Positions 18,001 through 26,112 of a stretch of DNA of 37,369 nucleotides are shown one piece after another. The stretch comes from Flavobacterium psychrophilum (lineage in GTDB: Bacteria; Bacteroidota; Bacteroidia; Flavobacteriales; Flavobacteriaceae). The notes beneath the pieces are model-generated. The model searched no databases. It was not told the origin of the DNA and saw nothing but the letters and a program-made list of their open reading frames with translations. Every line of letters begins with the position of its first letter. The stretch's first letter is position 1. The stretch lies in assembly GCA_945872875.1 (NCBI GenBank), contig CAMCBB010000003.1, forward strand, positions 1 to 37,369, in the 5' to 3' direction. Position numbers and translations under genes: made by a program.

Positions 18001-18221
18001 TCTTTGCTCATTGCAAACATAGCAAAAAAGGCGCCAAGCATTTGAAACAAAGGCGCTCCAGGAGGGTGTCCTACTTCAAGTTTGGCAGCGGTTGCAATAT
18101 ATTCTCCACAATCCCAAAAACTCATGGTAGGTTCTACCGTTAAGGAATAGGTGATTAACGCAATAGCAAAAGCAGTCCAACCGGTAATGTTATTCCACTT
18201 TTTAAAGTTAAATGTTGTCAT
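15021..18221 (-). CDS. GT117/DUF2723 membrane glycosyltransferase (TMEM260-like)
   Basis: A 1066-residue polytopic protein. About the first 650 residues hold many hydrophobic helices in the GT-C style, with the acidic pair D37/E40 in SFWDCGEY and the [10 protein letters not shown] motif in the first outer loop, both typical of DUF2723. A soluble C-terminal half follows, with [20 protein letters not shown] and a helical repeat-like end. DUF2723 is the domain of human TMEM260, a protein O-mannosyltransferase, and CAZy groups these as GT117. By analogy it should transfer a sugar from a polyprenyl-phosphate donor to proteins outside the cytoplasmic membrane. The bacterial substrate is not established. 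It is a single-gene unit with its own terminator. Confidence 0.88.
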   Translation of the reverse strand: [1066 protein letters not shown]

Positions 18222-18386
18222 ATAATAGGTCTTCTAAATTTACCTGCAAAGAAACTATTTTTTTATGTAAACTAGCATGGGTTAACATAATTTTCTAATT
18301 TATTCTTAATTATAAATTTGATTATTACCTACATATTGAAAGTAATGAAATAAATGTCCTTTTTTTCAATAATATTTAAGGAAATA

Positions 18387-18417
18387 TTTGCTTTAAATGA
18401 AATTTATATTAAATTTG
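18387..18417 (+). promoter_or_regulatory. Promoter of tRNA-Gln
   Basis: TTTG (18387-18390), 19 bases, then TAAATTTG (18410-18417): a full match to the Bacteroidetes promoter, with the tRNA 5' end 20 bases further on. Confidence 0.7.
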
Positions 18418-18436
18418 CACCCGCAATAGCGCTTAT

Positions 18437-18507
18437 TGGTCTATGGTGTAATGGTAACACAACTGTTTTTGGTGCAGTCTTTCTAGGTTCGAGTCCTAGT
18501 AGACCAA
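18437..18507 (+). tRNA. tRNA-Gln (anticodon TTG)
   Basis: A full cloverleaf folds by eye: acceptor TGGTCTA/TAGACCA (7 bp), D arm GTGT/ACAC, anticodon stem ACTGT/GCAGT with loop TTTTGGT giving anticodon TTG, and T arm CTAGG/CCTAG with loop TTCGAGT. The discriminator base is A and the CCA end is not encoded. It stands alone, between its own promoter and a strong terminator. Confidence 0.95.
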
Positions 18508-18510
18508 CAG

Positions 18511-18540
18511 AAAAACTCCTCAAGAAATTGAGGAGTTTTT
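18511..18540 (+). terminator. Terminator of tRNA-Gln
   Basis: AAAAACTCCTCAA and TTGAGGAGTTTTT form a 13-bp perfect stem around a GAAA loop, starting four bases past the tRNA and running into a T tract. Confidence 0.9.
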
Positions 18541-18563
18541 TGTTTTTATAAATTACACATTAT

Positions 18564-18590
18564 AAAAAGCCCTCTACTTGAGGGCTTTTT
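18564..18590. terminator. Two-way terminator at the end of the universal stress gene
   Basis: AAAAAGCCCTC and GAGGGCTTTTT pair over 11 bp around TACTT, with A and T runs on opposite sides. It ends the minus-strand stress gene (stop at 18610) and backs up the tRNA terminator. Confidence 0.85.
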
Positions 18591-18609
18591 TTATTGTAGA
18601 AAAATCCAA

Positions 18610-19434
18610 TTAGATTTTAAAAGTAACTACAGGTCGTTTAGCGTGGTTTACTAAGTCTTCGCTGATGCTTCCGTTAAAGAAGTGAGAAAGGCCTTTTCTT
18701 CCGTGCGTGCTCATTCCAATAAGATCGGCATTGATGCTGTTTGCAAAATTTAAAATTCCTTTTTCAACATTAGATTCGTTATAGATATGAGTAACTACTT
18801 TTTTTACATTGAATCCCTTCAAGAAATTATCCATTGTTTCTTGTGCTACTCCTGTTGATTTAAAATCATTCGGAGTGTTAACAGTTACTAAGTGTAAAGT
18901 TGCATCAAATTTATTAGCAAAATTTACTACTTTACTAAATGGCGCTTTTATTTCATCAGAAAAATCAGAAGCAAAAACAAAATCATTCACTTGAAAATTA
19001 TCTTCCTTTTGTTTAATTATTAATACAGGCACTTCTGAGTTGCGTACAACTTTTTCGGCATTAGAACCGATAAACATTTCTTTATAGCCACTAGCTCCAT
19101 GAGAACCCATAACTATAAGATCAACATCATTTTTTTGACTTATTTTTAAAATTCCGTCAAATGCAATTTCAAATTGAATGATTTCAGAAACTTTGATTCC
19201 GTCTAAAAAATCAGAATCCATTAATTCTTCTAATTTATTGATGGCAGCATTTTTGAAAAACATAATTTCCGGAATGTCACTACCAGAGCCTATTGCATCA
19301 CTTCCTTGTGAAGGTAGTTCTAACATGTGTAATAATATGATTTCTCCATTATTTTTTTTGGCAATTTGAGCGGCCACTTTTAAGGCATATTCAGCGTTTT
19401 TTGAAAAGTCGGTAGGAATTAGAATTTTTTTCAT
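18610..19434 (-). CDS. Universal stress protein with two Usp domains
   Basis: A 274-residue cytoplasmic protein with two UspA-like domains in tandem (about 1-142 and 150-274). The first has KKILIPTDFSKNAEYAL and a complete nucleotide-binding motif G-SH-G-n9-GS (GSHGASGYKEMFIGS). The second has DFVFASDFSDE and STHGRKGLSHFFNGS, where the first glycine of the motif is serine, so ATP binding there may be weaker. Tandem Usp proteins are common in Bacteroidetes and are usually induced by starvation or stress; the specific role is unknown. It is divergent from rimP-nusA-infB. Confidence 0.93.
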   Translation of the reverse strand: MKKILIPTDFSKNAEYALKVAAQIAKKNNGEIILLHMLELPSQGSDAIGSGSDIPEIMFFKNAAINKLEELMDSDFLDGIKVSEIIQFEIAFDGILKISQKNDVDLIVMGSHGASGYKEMFIGSNAEKVVRNSEVPVLIIKQKEDNFQVNDFVFASDFSDEIKAPFSKVVNFANKFDATLHLVTVNTPNDFKSTGVAQETMDNFLKGFNVKKVVTHIYNESNVEKGILNFANSINADLIGMSTHGRKGLSHFFNGSISEDLVNHAKRPVVTFKI

Positions 19435-19507
19435 GATTGTAGATTTATTATTATTATCATTTTATATACCAAATATTACATTAAAGGTACAAAAAAATAT
19501 AAAAGCC

Positions 19508-19541
19508 TTTGATTTAATTATAAAATATTTTTCTATATTTG
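19508..19541 (+). promoter_or_regulatory. Promoter of rimP-nusA-infB
   Basis: TTTG (19508-19511) and TATATTTG (19534-19541), 22 bases apart, fit the Bacteroidetes promoter. The predicted transcript start is near 19546, giving a leader of about 58 bases that includes the hairpin at 19570. Confidence 0.65.
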
Positions 19542-19569
19542 CACCGTTATTAAACAATAATGGTATAAT

Positions 19570-19595
19570 GAGGGAAGCACTGCTTCCCTCTTTTT
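19570..19595 (+). promoter_or_regulatory. Terminator-like leader hairpin before rimP
   Basis: GAGGGAAGC and GCTTCCCTC pair perfectly (9 bp, loop ACT) and run straight into TTTTT, the form of an intrinsic terminator. It lies between the promoter and the rimP ATG, ending 14 bases before it. It could act as an attenuator, or block the ribosome-binding region. No competing antiterminator fold is obvious in the short leader. Confidence 0.7.
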
Positions 19596-19604
19596 ATAAA
19601 TATT

Positions 19605-20072
19605 ATGACATTTAAAGAGCAGGTAGAACAACAATTAAATAACAGTTTGTTAGAAAAGCCCAGTCTTTTTTTGATAGACATTTCAATTTCAGATAGTTAT
19701 AAAATTGTTGTAACTTTGGACGGTGATAACGGAGTAACGCTGCAGGATTGCATTGATGTAACAAGAGCTATAGAAGGCAATTTAGACAGAGAAGCTCAAG
19801 ATTATGCATTAGAAGTAGCCTCGGTTGGCGTGGGATCACCATTAAAGTTGGTTAGACAATACATAAAAAATATTGGAAGAACTTTAATAGTTAAAACAAA
19901 TGAGGCCACTATTGAAGCAGCACTTACCGCTGCAGATGATACCAAAATAGTGCTTTCATGGGAAGCTAGAGAACCAAAAAAAATAGGAAAAGGGAAAGAA
20001 ACGGTTTTAAAAAACCAAGAAATACCATATAACGAAATAAAACAAGCAGTTGTTACAGTAAATTTTAATTAA
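19605..20072 (+). CDS. rimP: Ribosome maturation factor RimP
   Basis: A 155-residue protein for 30S subunit maturation. The N-terminal domain shows [40 protein letters not shown] and [20 protein letters not shown], which are RimP hallmarks, followed by a small Sm-like C-terminal domain. It starts the rimP-nusA-infB operon found in most bacteria, eight bases ahead of nusA. The ATG at 19605 was chosen because the RimP alignment begins there; it lies just after the leader hairpin. Confidence 0.95.
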   Translation: MTFKEQVEQQLNNSLLEKPSLFLIDISISDSYKIVVTLDGDNGVTLQDCIDVTRAIEGNLDREAQDYALEVASVGVGSPLKLVRQYIKNIGRTLIVKTNEATIEAALTAADDTKIVLSWEAREPKKIGKGKETVLKNQEIPYNEIKQAVVTVNFN

Positions 20073-20080
20073 TAGAATAG

Positions 20081-21322
20081 ATGGAGAATATTGCATTAAT
20101 CGACTCGTTCTCAGAGTTTAAAGATGATAAACTTATTGACAGAGTTACGCTTATGGCGATCTTAGAAGATGTTTTTAGAAACGCTTTAAAAAAGAAGTAT
20201 GGTTCTGATGACAATTTTGATATTATCATAAATCCCGATAAAGGAGATATGGAAATTTGGAGAAGAAGAGTTATCGTTGCCGACGAAGATTTAGATTTAG
20301 AAAATGAGGAAATTACCTTAACTGAAGCTAGAAAAATTGAAGCCGATTTTGAAATTGGTGAAGAAGTTTCTGAAGAAGTGAAATTAATAGACTTAGGAAG
20401 AAGAGCTATTTTGGCTTTACGCCAAAATCTTATTTCTAAGATACATGAGCACGACAACAACAATCTTTACAAGCAATTTAAAGATATTATTGGCGAGATA
20501 TATACTGCCGAAGTACATCATGTGCGTCCAAGAGTAGTTATTTTGATTGATGATGAAGGGAACGAAATTGTATTACCAAAAGAAAAACAAATTCCTTCTG
20601 ACTTCTTCCGTAAAGGAGATAATGTAAAAGGTATTATTGAAAGCGTAGAACTAAAAGGAAATAAACCTCAAATAATTATGTCTAGAACTGCTGAAGTTTT
20701 CTTAGAAAAATTATTTGAACAAGAAATTCCAGAAGTTTTTGACGGTTTAATTATGATTAAAAAAGTAGTAAGAATTCCTGGTGAAAAAGCAAAAGTAGCT
20801 GTTGATTCTTATGATGATAGAATTGATCCAGTTGGAGCATGTGTTGGTATGAAAGGGTCTCGTATTCATGGAATTGTTCGTGAATTAGGAAACGAAAATA
20901 TTGATGTAATTAACTATACCACTAACCCAACCTTATTAATTTCTAGAGCTTTGAGTCCTGCAAAAGTATCTTCTGTTAAAATTAACGAAGAAACAAAGCA
21001 TGCCGAAGTGTTTTTAAAACTGGAAGAAGTTTCTAAAGCAATTGGTCGTGGAGGACAAAACATTAAATTGGCTGGTCAATTAACAGGATACGAATTAGAT
21101 GTAATTAGAGAAGGAAGCACCGTAGAAGATGACGATGTTGAATTAACAGAATTCTCTGATGAAATTGATGGTTGGATCATTGATGAATTTGCAAAAATTG
21201 GTTTGGATACTGCAAGAAGTATTTTGAAACAAGATGTTGCCGATTTAGCAAGAAGAACTGATCTAGAAGAAGAAACTATTCAAGAAGTAATGCGCATATT
21301 GAAAGAGGAGTTTGAAGACTAA
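20081..21322 (+). CDS. nusA: Transcription termination/antitermination factor NusA
   Basis: A 413-residue RNA-polymerase-binding factor. The N-terminal domain (1-130) begins ENIALIDSFSEFKDDKLIDR. The S1 domain lies around 138-190, KH1 around 230-300 (GACVGMKGSRIHGIVREL) and KH2 around 305-370 (AIGRGGQNIKLAGQLTG). An acidic C-terminal segment follows, without the two acidic repeats of the E. coli protein, in line with the shorter Bacteroidetes form. It sits between rimP and infB. Because its own operon leader contains a terminator-like hairpin, feedback by NusA on its own transcription is an attractive inference. Confidence 0.97.
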   Translation: MENIALIDSFSEFKDDKLIDRVTLMAILEDVFRNALKKKYGSDDNFDIIINPDKGDMEIWRRRVIVADEDLDLENEEITLTEARKIEADFEIGEEVSEEVKLIDLGRRAILALRQNLISKIHEHDNNNLYKQFKDIIGEIYTAEVHHVRPRVVILIDDEGNEIVLPKEKQIPSDFFRKGDNVKGIIESVELKGNKPQIIMSRTAEVFLEKLFEQEIPEVFDGLIMIKKVVRIPGEKAKVAVDSYDDRIDPVGACVGMKGSRIHGIVRELGNENIDVINYTTNPTLLISRALSPAKVSSVKINEETKHAEVFLKLEEVSKAIGRGGQNIKLAGQLTGYELDVIREGSTVEDDDVELTEFSDEIDGWIIDEFAKIGLDTARSILKQDVADLARRTDLEEETIQEVMRILKEEFED

Positions 21323-21360
21323 TTTTTCACCAATATAAATAAGAATTTACAAAAGATTTT

Positions 21361-24078
21361 ATGTCTGAAGAAAGAAATATTAGAATAAACAAAGTTTTAA
21401 GGGAGTTAAACATTTCCTTAGATAGAGCTGTCGATTATCTTAAGGATAAGGGTATCGCTATTGACGCCAATCCAAACGCTAAGATATCCAGCAATGAATT
21501 TGATATTCTTCAAAATCAATTTGCCGGAGATAAAGGCAATAAAGAAGCTTCTAAAGGAATTAGCGAAGAAATTAAGAAGGAAAAGGAAGCACTTCGTGTA
21601 GAAAGAGAAAAAGAAATAGAAGACAAAAGAAAGCTAGATGAAGCCCGTCAACAAGCAGAGCTAATAAAAGCTAAAACTGTTGTTGCAGGGCCTAAACAAA
21701 TCGGTAAAATTGATTTAAATCAAAAAGCAGCTGCTGCTTCAAAATCAGAATCAGACAAAAAACCTGCTACTAAAAAAGCAGAAACAGTAAGTGAAAAAAA
21801 GACTGTCAAAGCAGAAGTTATTACTCCAGTAAATGAAGCAATAGAAAGTACATCAGAAGTAATCGATGAAACACATGCTACACAATATCAAAATCTTACT
21901 GGTCCAGTATTAACAGGTCAAAAAATTGATTTAGCTCAATTTAATAAACCTAAGAAAAAAGAGGAAACTCCAAAAATTAATAGCGGAAGTAAGACAGATG
22001 CAAATAAAAACAAGCGTAAAAGAATTCCGCCAAAACCAGGAGAAGGGCAAGGAACTCCAGGTGGAGCTAATAGACCAGCTGGTGCAGGAGGAAATAAATT
22101 TACTGCAAATAAACCAGGAGGAGGAGGCTTCCAAAAAGTTAATAGACCTGCAATTGTTCAAAAAGTTGAGCCAACCGAAGAAGAGGTTAAAAACCAAATT
22201 AAAGAAACACTAGAAAGACTGCAAGGAAAAGGAAATAAATCTAAAGCAGCCAAGTACAGAAGAGATAAAAGAGATACCCACCGTCAGCGTACGGATGAGG
22301 AGCAAAGAGCTATAGAAGAAGGAAGTAAAACCATTAAAGTTACTGAATTTGTTACTGTAGGAGAGGTTGCCTCTATGATGGATGTACCAATTACTAAAGT
22401 TATTGGAGCTTGTATGTCTTTAGGAATTATGGTTACCATGAACCAACGTTTGGACGCTGAAACACTTTCAATTGTTGCAGATGAGTTTGGTTATGAAGTA
22501 GAATTCATTACTACGGATATTGAAGAAGCAATTGAAGTTGTTGAAGATAGAGAAGAAGACTTAGTTACTCGTGCTCCAATTGTTACCGTTATGGGTCATG
22601 TTGACCACGGTAAAACCTCTTTATTGGATTACATCCGTAAAGAAAATGTAATTGCAGGAGAATCTGGAGGAATTACACAACATATTGGTGCTTATGCAGT
22701 ACAATTAGACAACGGACAAAAAATCACTTTCCTTGACACACCGGGTCACGAAGCGTTTACCGCAATGCGTGCGCGTGGTGCTCAAGTTACAGATATTGCT
22801 ATTATTGTGGCTGCAGCCGATGATGACATCATGCCTCAAACTAAAGAAGCTATTGCTCACGCTCAAGCAGCAGGAGTTCCAATGATTTTTGCTATTAACA
22901 AAATTGATAAACCAGCAGCTAATCCAGAAAAAATTAAAGAACAATTAGCAGGTATGAATTTACTTGTTGAAGATTGGGGTGGAAAATACCAATCTCAAGA
23001 TATTTCTGCAAAAGTTGGTACTGGGATAAAAGAACTTCTAGAAAAAGTATTATTAGAAGCGGAGTTATTAGAATTAAAAGCCAATCCAAATAAACCTGCT
23101 GTAGGTACAGTTGTAGAAGCGCAATTGGATAAAGGTAGAGGATATGTTTCAACTATTTTAGTACAAGCGGGGACATTAAAAGTAGGAGATTATGTATTAG
23201 CCGGTAAAAATCATGGTAAGGTTAAAGCCATGCATGATGAAAGAGGAAATAATATTTTAGTTGCAGGTCCAGCAACGCCTATATCTATATTAGGTCTTGA
23301 TGGCGCGCCAACTGCAGGAGATAAATTTAATGTTTTTGAAGACGAAAGAGAAGCAAAACAAATTGCTGCTAAGCGGACACAATTAATGCGTGAACAATCT
23401 GTCCGTACACAAAAACACATTACGCTTGCCGAAATTGGTCGTCGTATTGCTTTAGGACAATTTAAAGAATTGAATATAATCCTTAAAGGTGATGTGGATG
23501 GTTCTGTTGAAGCATTATCTGATTCCTTCTTGAAATTATCTACCGAAGAAATTCAAATCAATATTATTCATAAAGGAGTTGGAGCAATTACAGAAACTGA
23601 TGTTATGTTAGCTTCTGCATCCGATGCGATTATTATCGGATTTAATGTGCGTCCTGCTGGAAATGCAAGACAACTTGCTGATAAAGAAGAAATCGACATC
23701 CGTAATTACTCGATCATCTACGATGCAATTGATGACTTGAAAGACGCAATGGAAGGCATGTTATCGCCAGTAATGAAAGAAGAAATTACAGGTACAGCCG
23801 AAATTAGAGAAACTTTCAAAATCTCGAAAGTGGGAACTATTGCAGGTTGTATGGTTACTGATGGTAAAATATTTAGAAACTCTAGAATACGAATCATCCG
23901 CGAAGGAGTTGTGGTATTCACCGGTGAACTTACTGCATTAAAACGATTTAAAGACGATGTAAAAGAAGTTGCAAAAGGTTACGATTGCGGTATTCAAATT
24001 AAAAACTACAACGACATCGAACAATTGGATATTATCGAAGCTTTCCAAGAAGTAGAGGTGAAGAAAAAACTGAAATAG
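21361..24078 (+). CDS. infB: Translation initiation factor IF-2
   Basis: A 905-residue GTPase that brings initiator tRNA to the 30S subunit. A short N-terminal IF2N-like segment ([20 protein letters not shown]) is followed by a long charged, lysine- and glycine-rich linker to about residue 310. A second IF2N domain precedes the G domain, with GHVDHGKT (about 411), DTPGHEAF (about 458) and NKID (about 512), and then domains II to IV, ending with [20 protein letters not shown]. It is the last gene of the operon, with a terminator 19 bases past its stop. Confidence 0.98.
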   Translation: MSEERNIRINKVLRELNISLDRAVDYLKDKGIAIDANPNAKISSNEFDILQNQFAGDKGNKEASKGISEEIKKEKEALRVEREKEIEDKRKLDEARQQAELIKAKTVVAGPKQIGKIDLNQKAAAASKSESDKKPATKKAETVSEKKTVKAEVITPVNEAIESTSEVIDETHATQYQNLTGPVLTGQKIDLAQFNKPKKKEETPKINSGSKTDANKNKRKRIPPKPGEGQGTPGGANRPAGAGGNKFTANKPGGGGFQKVNRPAIVQKVEPTEEEVKNQIKETLERLQGKGNKSKAAKYRRDKRDTHRQRTDEEQRAIEEGSKTIKVTEFVTVGEVASMMDVPITKVIGACMSLGIMVTMNQRLDAETLSIVADEFGYEVEFITTDIEEAIEVVEDREEDLVTRAPIVTVMGHVDHGKTSLLDYIRKENVIAGESGGITQHIGAYAVQLDNGQKITFLDTPGHEAFTAMRARGAQVTDIAIIVAAADDDIMPQTKEAIAHAQAAGVPMIFAINKIDKPAANPEKIKEQLAGMNLLVEDWGGKYQSQDISAKVGTGIKELLEKVLLEAELLELKANPNKPAVGTVVEAQLDKGRGYVSTILVQAGTLKVGDYVLAGKNHGKVKAMHDERGNNILVAGPATPISILGLDGAPTAGDKFNVFEDEREAKQIAAKRTQLMREQSVRTQKHITLAEIGRRIALGQFKELNIILKGDVDGSVEALSDSFLKLSTEEIQINIIHKGVGAITETDVMLASASDAIIIGFNVRPAGNARQLADKEEIDIRNYSIIYDAIDDLKDAMEGMLSPVMKEEITGTAEIRETFKISKVGTIAGCMVTDGKIFRNSRIRIIREGVVVFTGELTALKRFKDDVKEVAKGYDCGIQIKNYNDIEQLDIIEAFQEVEVKKKLK

Positions 24079-24096
24079 TTATATGTTTAAAGCATA

Positions 24097-24122
24097 AAAA
24101 ATCCCGAGTAATCGGGATTTTT
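24097..24122. terminator. Terminator of infB, shared with the SPOR gene
   Basis: AAAAATCCCGA and TCGGGATTTTT form an 11-bp stem with a GTAA loop and a long T run. The convergent SPOR gene stops at 24125, so the symmetric A/T flanks probably serve both directions. Confidence 0.88.
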
Positions 24123-24124
24123 TG

Positions 24125-24514
24125 TTATTTATTTGGCTTAATTATTATTGCATTAGGGTATTTTTTCTTTATAAGATTCAAATTTCGTTCGGCTTCAATT
24201 CTTGATTTAAAATTACCTATCCATACTTTATATATCGGAGTGCTAAAAACTATAGTGGCATCGTAATCTTTATTCTCCTTTTTAAACTGAATCAAGATTT
24301 TTTTCGACTCTTCACTCGAGCCATTAAAAATTTGAATTTTAAATGGATTATTAATTGTAATTGAGGAATTTACTTTTCTTTTTTCCGATAGTAATTGTTC
24401 AATTTTTGGATCTTGCGTTACCGTAATTTTTTGAGCAATTAATGTGTTAAAATTTATAAATATTAGAAAAATATAAAAGCACTTTGAATAGCTAATTTTT
24501 GTTATAAAACTCAT
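24125..24514 (-). CDS. SPOR-domain protein, secreted
   Basis: A 129-residue protein with an N-terminal hydrophobic signal (CFYIFLIFINFNTLIAQ), a short linker, and a C-terminal SPOR-like domain. The domain begins with FKIQIFNGSSEESKK and contains TPIYKVWIGNFKSRIEAERN, which keeps the typical Y-x-V-x-x-G-x-F pattern. SPOR domains bind denuded peptidoglycan glycan strands, often at the division site. The protein is short and has nothing else, so it probably acts as a small periplasmic septal or cell-wall binding factor. It is monocistronic, between infB and the respiratory operon. Confidence 0.8.
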   Translation of the reverse strand: MSFITKISYSKCFYIFLIFINFNTLIAQKITVTQDPKIEQLLSEKRKVNSSITINNPFKIQIFNGSSEESKKILIQFKKENKDYDATIVFSTPIYKVWIGNFKSRIEAERNLNLIKKKYPNAIIIKPNK

Positions 24515-24532
24515 AATTAATTGATTTTAATG

Positions 24533-24540
24533 CAAATGTA
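24533..24540 (-). promoter_or_regulatory. Candidate -7 element of the SPOR gene
   Basis: TACATTTG on the minus strand fits TAnnTTTG, 18 bases ahead of the ATG. No clear upstream TTTG is seen. Confidence 0.4.
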
Positions 24541-24614
24541 AAACTTCTCAAAAGAAATAAAACTCTTTTATTATTTAGAATTAGTATAAATTATAAATTA
24601 AGATATTTTTGGGT

Positions 24615-24644
24615 TTTGAGAATAGTTCATATATTGTATTTTTG
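24615..24644 (+). promoter_or_regulatory. Promoter of the ACIII-cytochrome oxidase operon
   Basis: TTTG (24615-24618) and TATTTTTG (24637-24644), 18 bases apart, match the Bacteroidetes consensus. A leader of about 75 bases precedes actA. No further convincing promoter was found between the genes up to coxA. Confidence 0.7.
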
Positions 24645-24722
24645 CTCAAGTTTTTAAATAAGTGAATTGGGTTTTAAATTACATAAAATCAATCACAATT
24701 TAGTCGATAATCATTTTATAAT

Positions 24723-26078
24723 ATGAAAAAAGTGGGTAACCATAATTCGATTTCCAGAATTTATTCATTTGGGTTAGCGGTATTGCTAACGATCTCCTTG
24801 TCAACATTCGCGCAAACAGCACCACCTGCAGCTGCTACACCAGCAGCTCCTGCAGCAGATGCTCCTGCAATGAAAGCTGATGCAGCTCCTGCCGCAGGAG
24901 GAGCAGATGCAGTAAAAGGAAAAGAATTATTCAACACAAATTGTGCAGCATGCCACAATTTAGACAAGGCTATGACAGGTCCAGCTCTTAGAGGAGTTTC
25001 TGCTCGTCATAAAAAAGAATGGCTTTATAGTTGGATAAAAAATAGCTCTGCCTTAATTAAATCTGGTGATGCAGCTGCAGTTAAACTTTGGGAGCAATAC
25101 AAGCCTTCAGTAATGACAGCTTTTCCTCAATTATCAAATACAGATATTGATAATATCATAGCCTACACCGATGAGGTTAAGGCAGAAGTTCCTGTCGCAG
25201 CAGCAGCTGCACCTGGCGCAACTACTACAAACGAAAGCGGAATTTCAAATGATATTATTCTTGGCGCGCTATCCTTAGTAATGTTAATGTTGGTAATTAT
25301 GTTATTCTTAGTTAACAATGTGTTAACTAAAATTGCAAAAGCTAACGGAATTGAAGTAGCTAAAAAGGAGGCAACTATACCTATCTGGAAAGCTTTTGCA
25401 AAAAATCAATTTTTAATGGTTGTTTCTGCTATTGTATTCCTTTTAGCAAGTGCTTACTTCATGTATGGATTCTTCATGCAAGTTGGTGTTGACCAAGATT
25501 ATGCGCCAATTCAACCAATTCATTATTCACACCGTATTCACGCTGGTAATAATAAAATTGATTGTAAATATTGCCACTCATCAGCTAGAGTAAGTAAAAA
25601 TGCTGGAATTCCTTCATTAAATGTATGTATGAATTGTCATAAAAACATTTCAGAAGTTTCAGACACTACTTCAACTGTAGATGGACACACTAAAGCATTT
25701 TATGACAATGAAATCAAAAAATTATATGCTGCAGTGGGTTGGGATGGAACTAAATACACCGGTAAAACACAACCAGTTAAATGGGTAAGAATTCATAATT
25801 TACCAGACTTTGCTTATTTCAATCACTCACAACACGTAACTGTTGCTGGTATTGAGTGTCAAAAATGTCACGGACCGGTTCAAACATACGAAGTGCAAAA
25901 ACAATTTGCTCCATTAACAATGGGATGGTGTATTGATTGTCACCGTCAAACCGAAGTTAAAATGGAAGGAAATGCTTACTATGATAAAATTCACAAAGAA
26001 CTTTCTAAAAAATATGGTGTAGACAAATTGACTGCAGCACAAATGGGAGGTTTAGAATGTGGTAAGTGTCACTATTAA
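24723..26078 (+). CDS. actA: ACIII subunit ActA, multihaem cytochrome c with fused monohaem domain
   Basis: A 451-residue periplasmic cytochrome anchored in the membrane. A signal peptide and a long Ala/Pro-rich linker are followed by a monohaem cytochrome c domain (CAACH at 74-78) and two transmembrane helices (about 176-200 and 229-252). The ActA core follows with five CxxCH sites: CKYCH (281), CMNCH (302), CQKCH (379), CIDCH (403) and CGKCH (446). The core passes electrons in the menaquinol-oxidising Alternative Complex III; six haems in total are predicted. The N-terminal domain is likely to be a tethered electron carrier. It is the first gene of the eight-gene respiratory operon. Confidence 0.93.
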   Translation: MKKVGNHNSISRIYSFGLAVLLTISLSTFAQTAPPAAATPAAPAADAPAMKADAAPAAGGADAVKGKELFNTNCAACHNLDKAMTGPALRGVSARHKKEWLYSWIKNSSALIKSGDAAAVKLWEQYKPSVMTAFPQLSNTDIDNIIAYTDEVKAEVPVAAAAAPGATTTNESGISNDIILGALSLVMLMLVIMLFLVNNVLTKIAKANGIEVAKKEATIPIWKAFAKNQFLMVVSAIVFLLASAYFMYGFFMQVGVDQDYAPIQPIHYSHRIHAGNNKIDCKYCHSSARVSKNAGIPSLNVCMNCHKNISEVSDTTSTVDGHTKAFYDNEIKKLYAAVGWDGTKYTGKTQPVKWVRIHNLPDFAYFNHSQHVTVAGIECQKCHGPVQTYEVQKQFAPLTMGWCIDCHRQTEVKMEGNAYYDKIHKELSKKYGVDKLTAAQMGGLECGKCHY

Positions 26079-26112
26079 TCAAATTATTAAGATCTAAATA
26101 TATATATATACG

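Noticed and set aside
18354..18551. 65-codon frame on the plus strand
   Set aside because: It runs across the tRNA-Gln promoter, the tRNA itself and its terminator, so it cannot be a real protein gene.
19433..19615. 60-codon frame on the plus strand ahead of rimP
   Set aside because: It spans the rimP promoter and starts upstream of the predicted transcript start. Only its last 15 codons (from 19568) could be a leader peptide, discussed as a finding.
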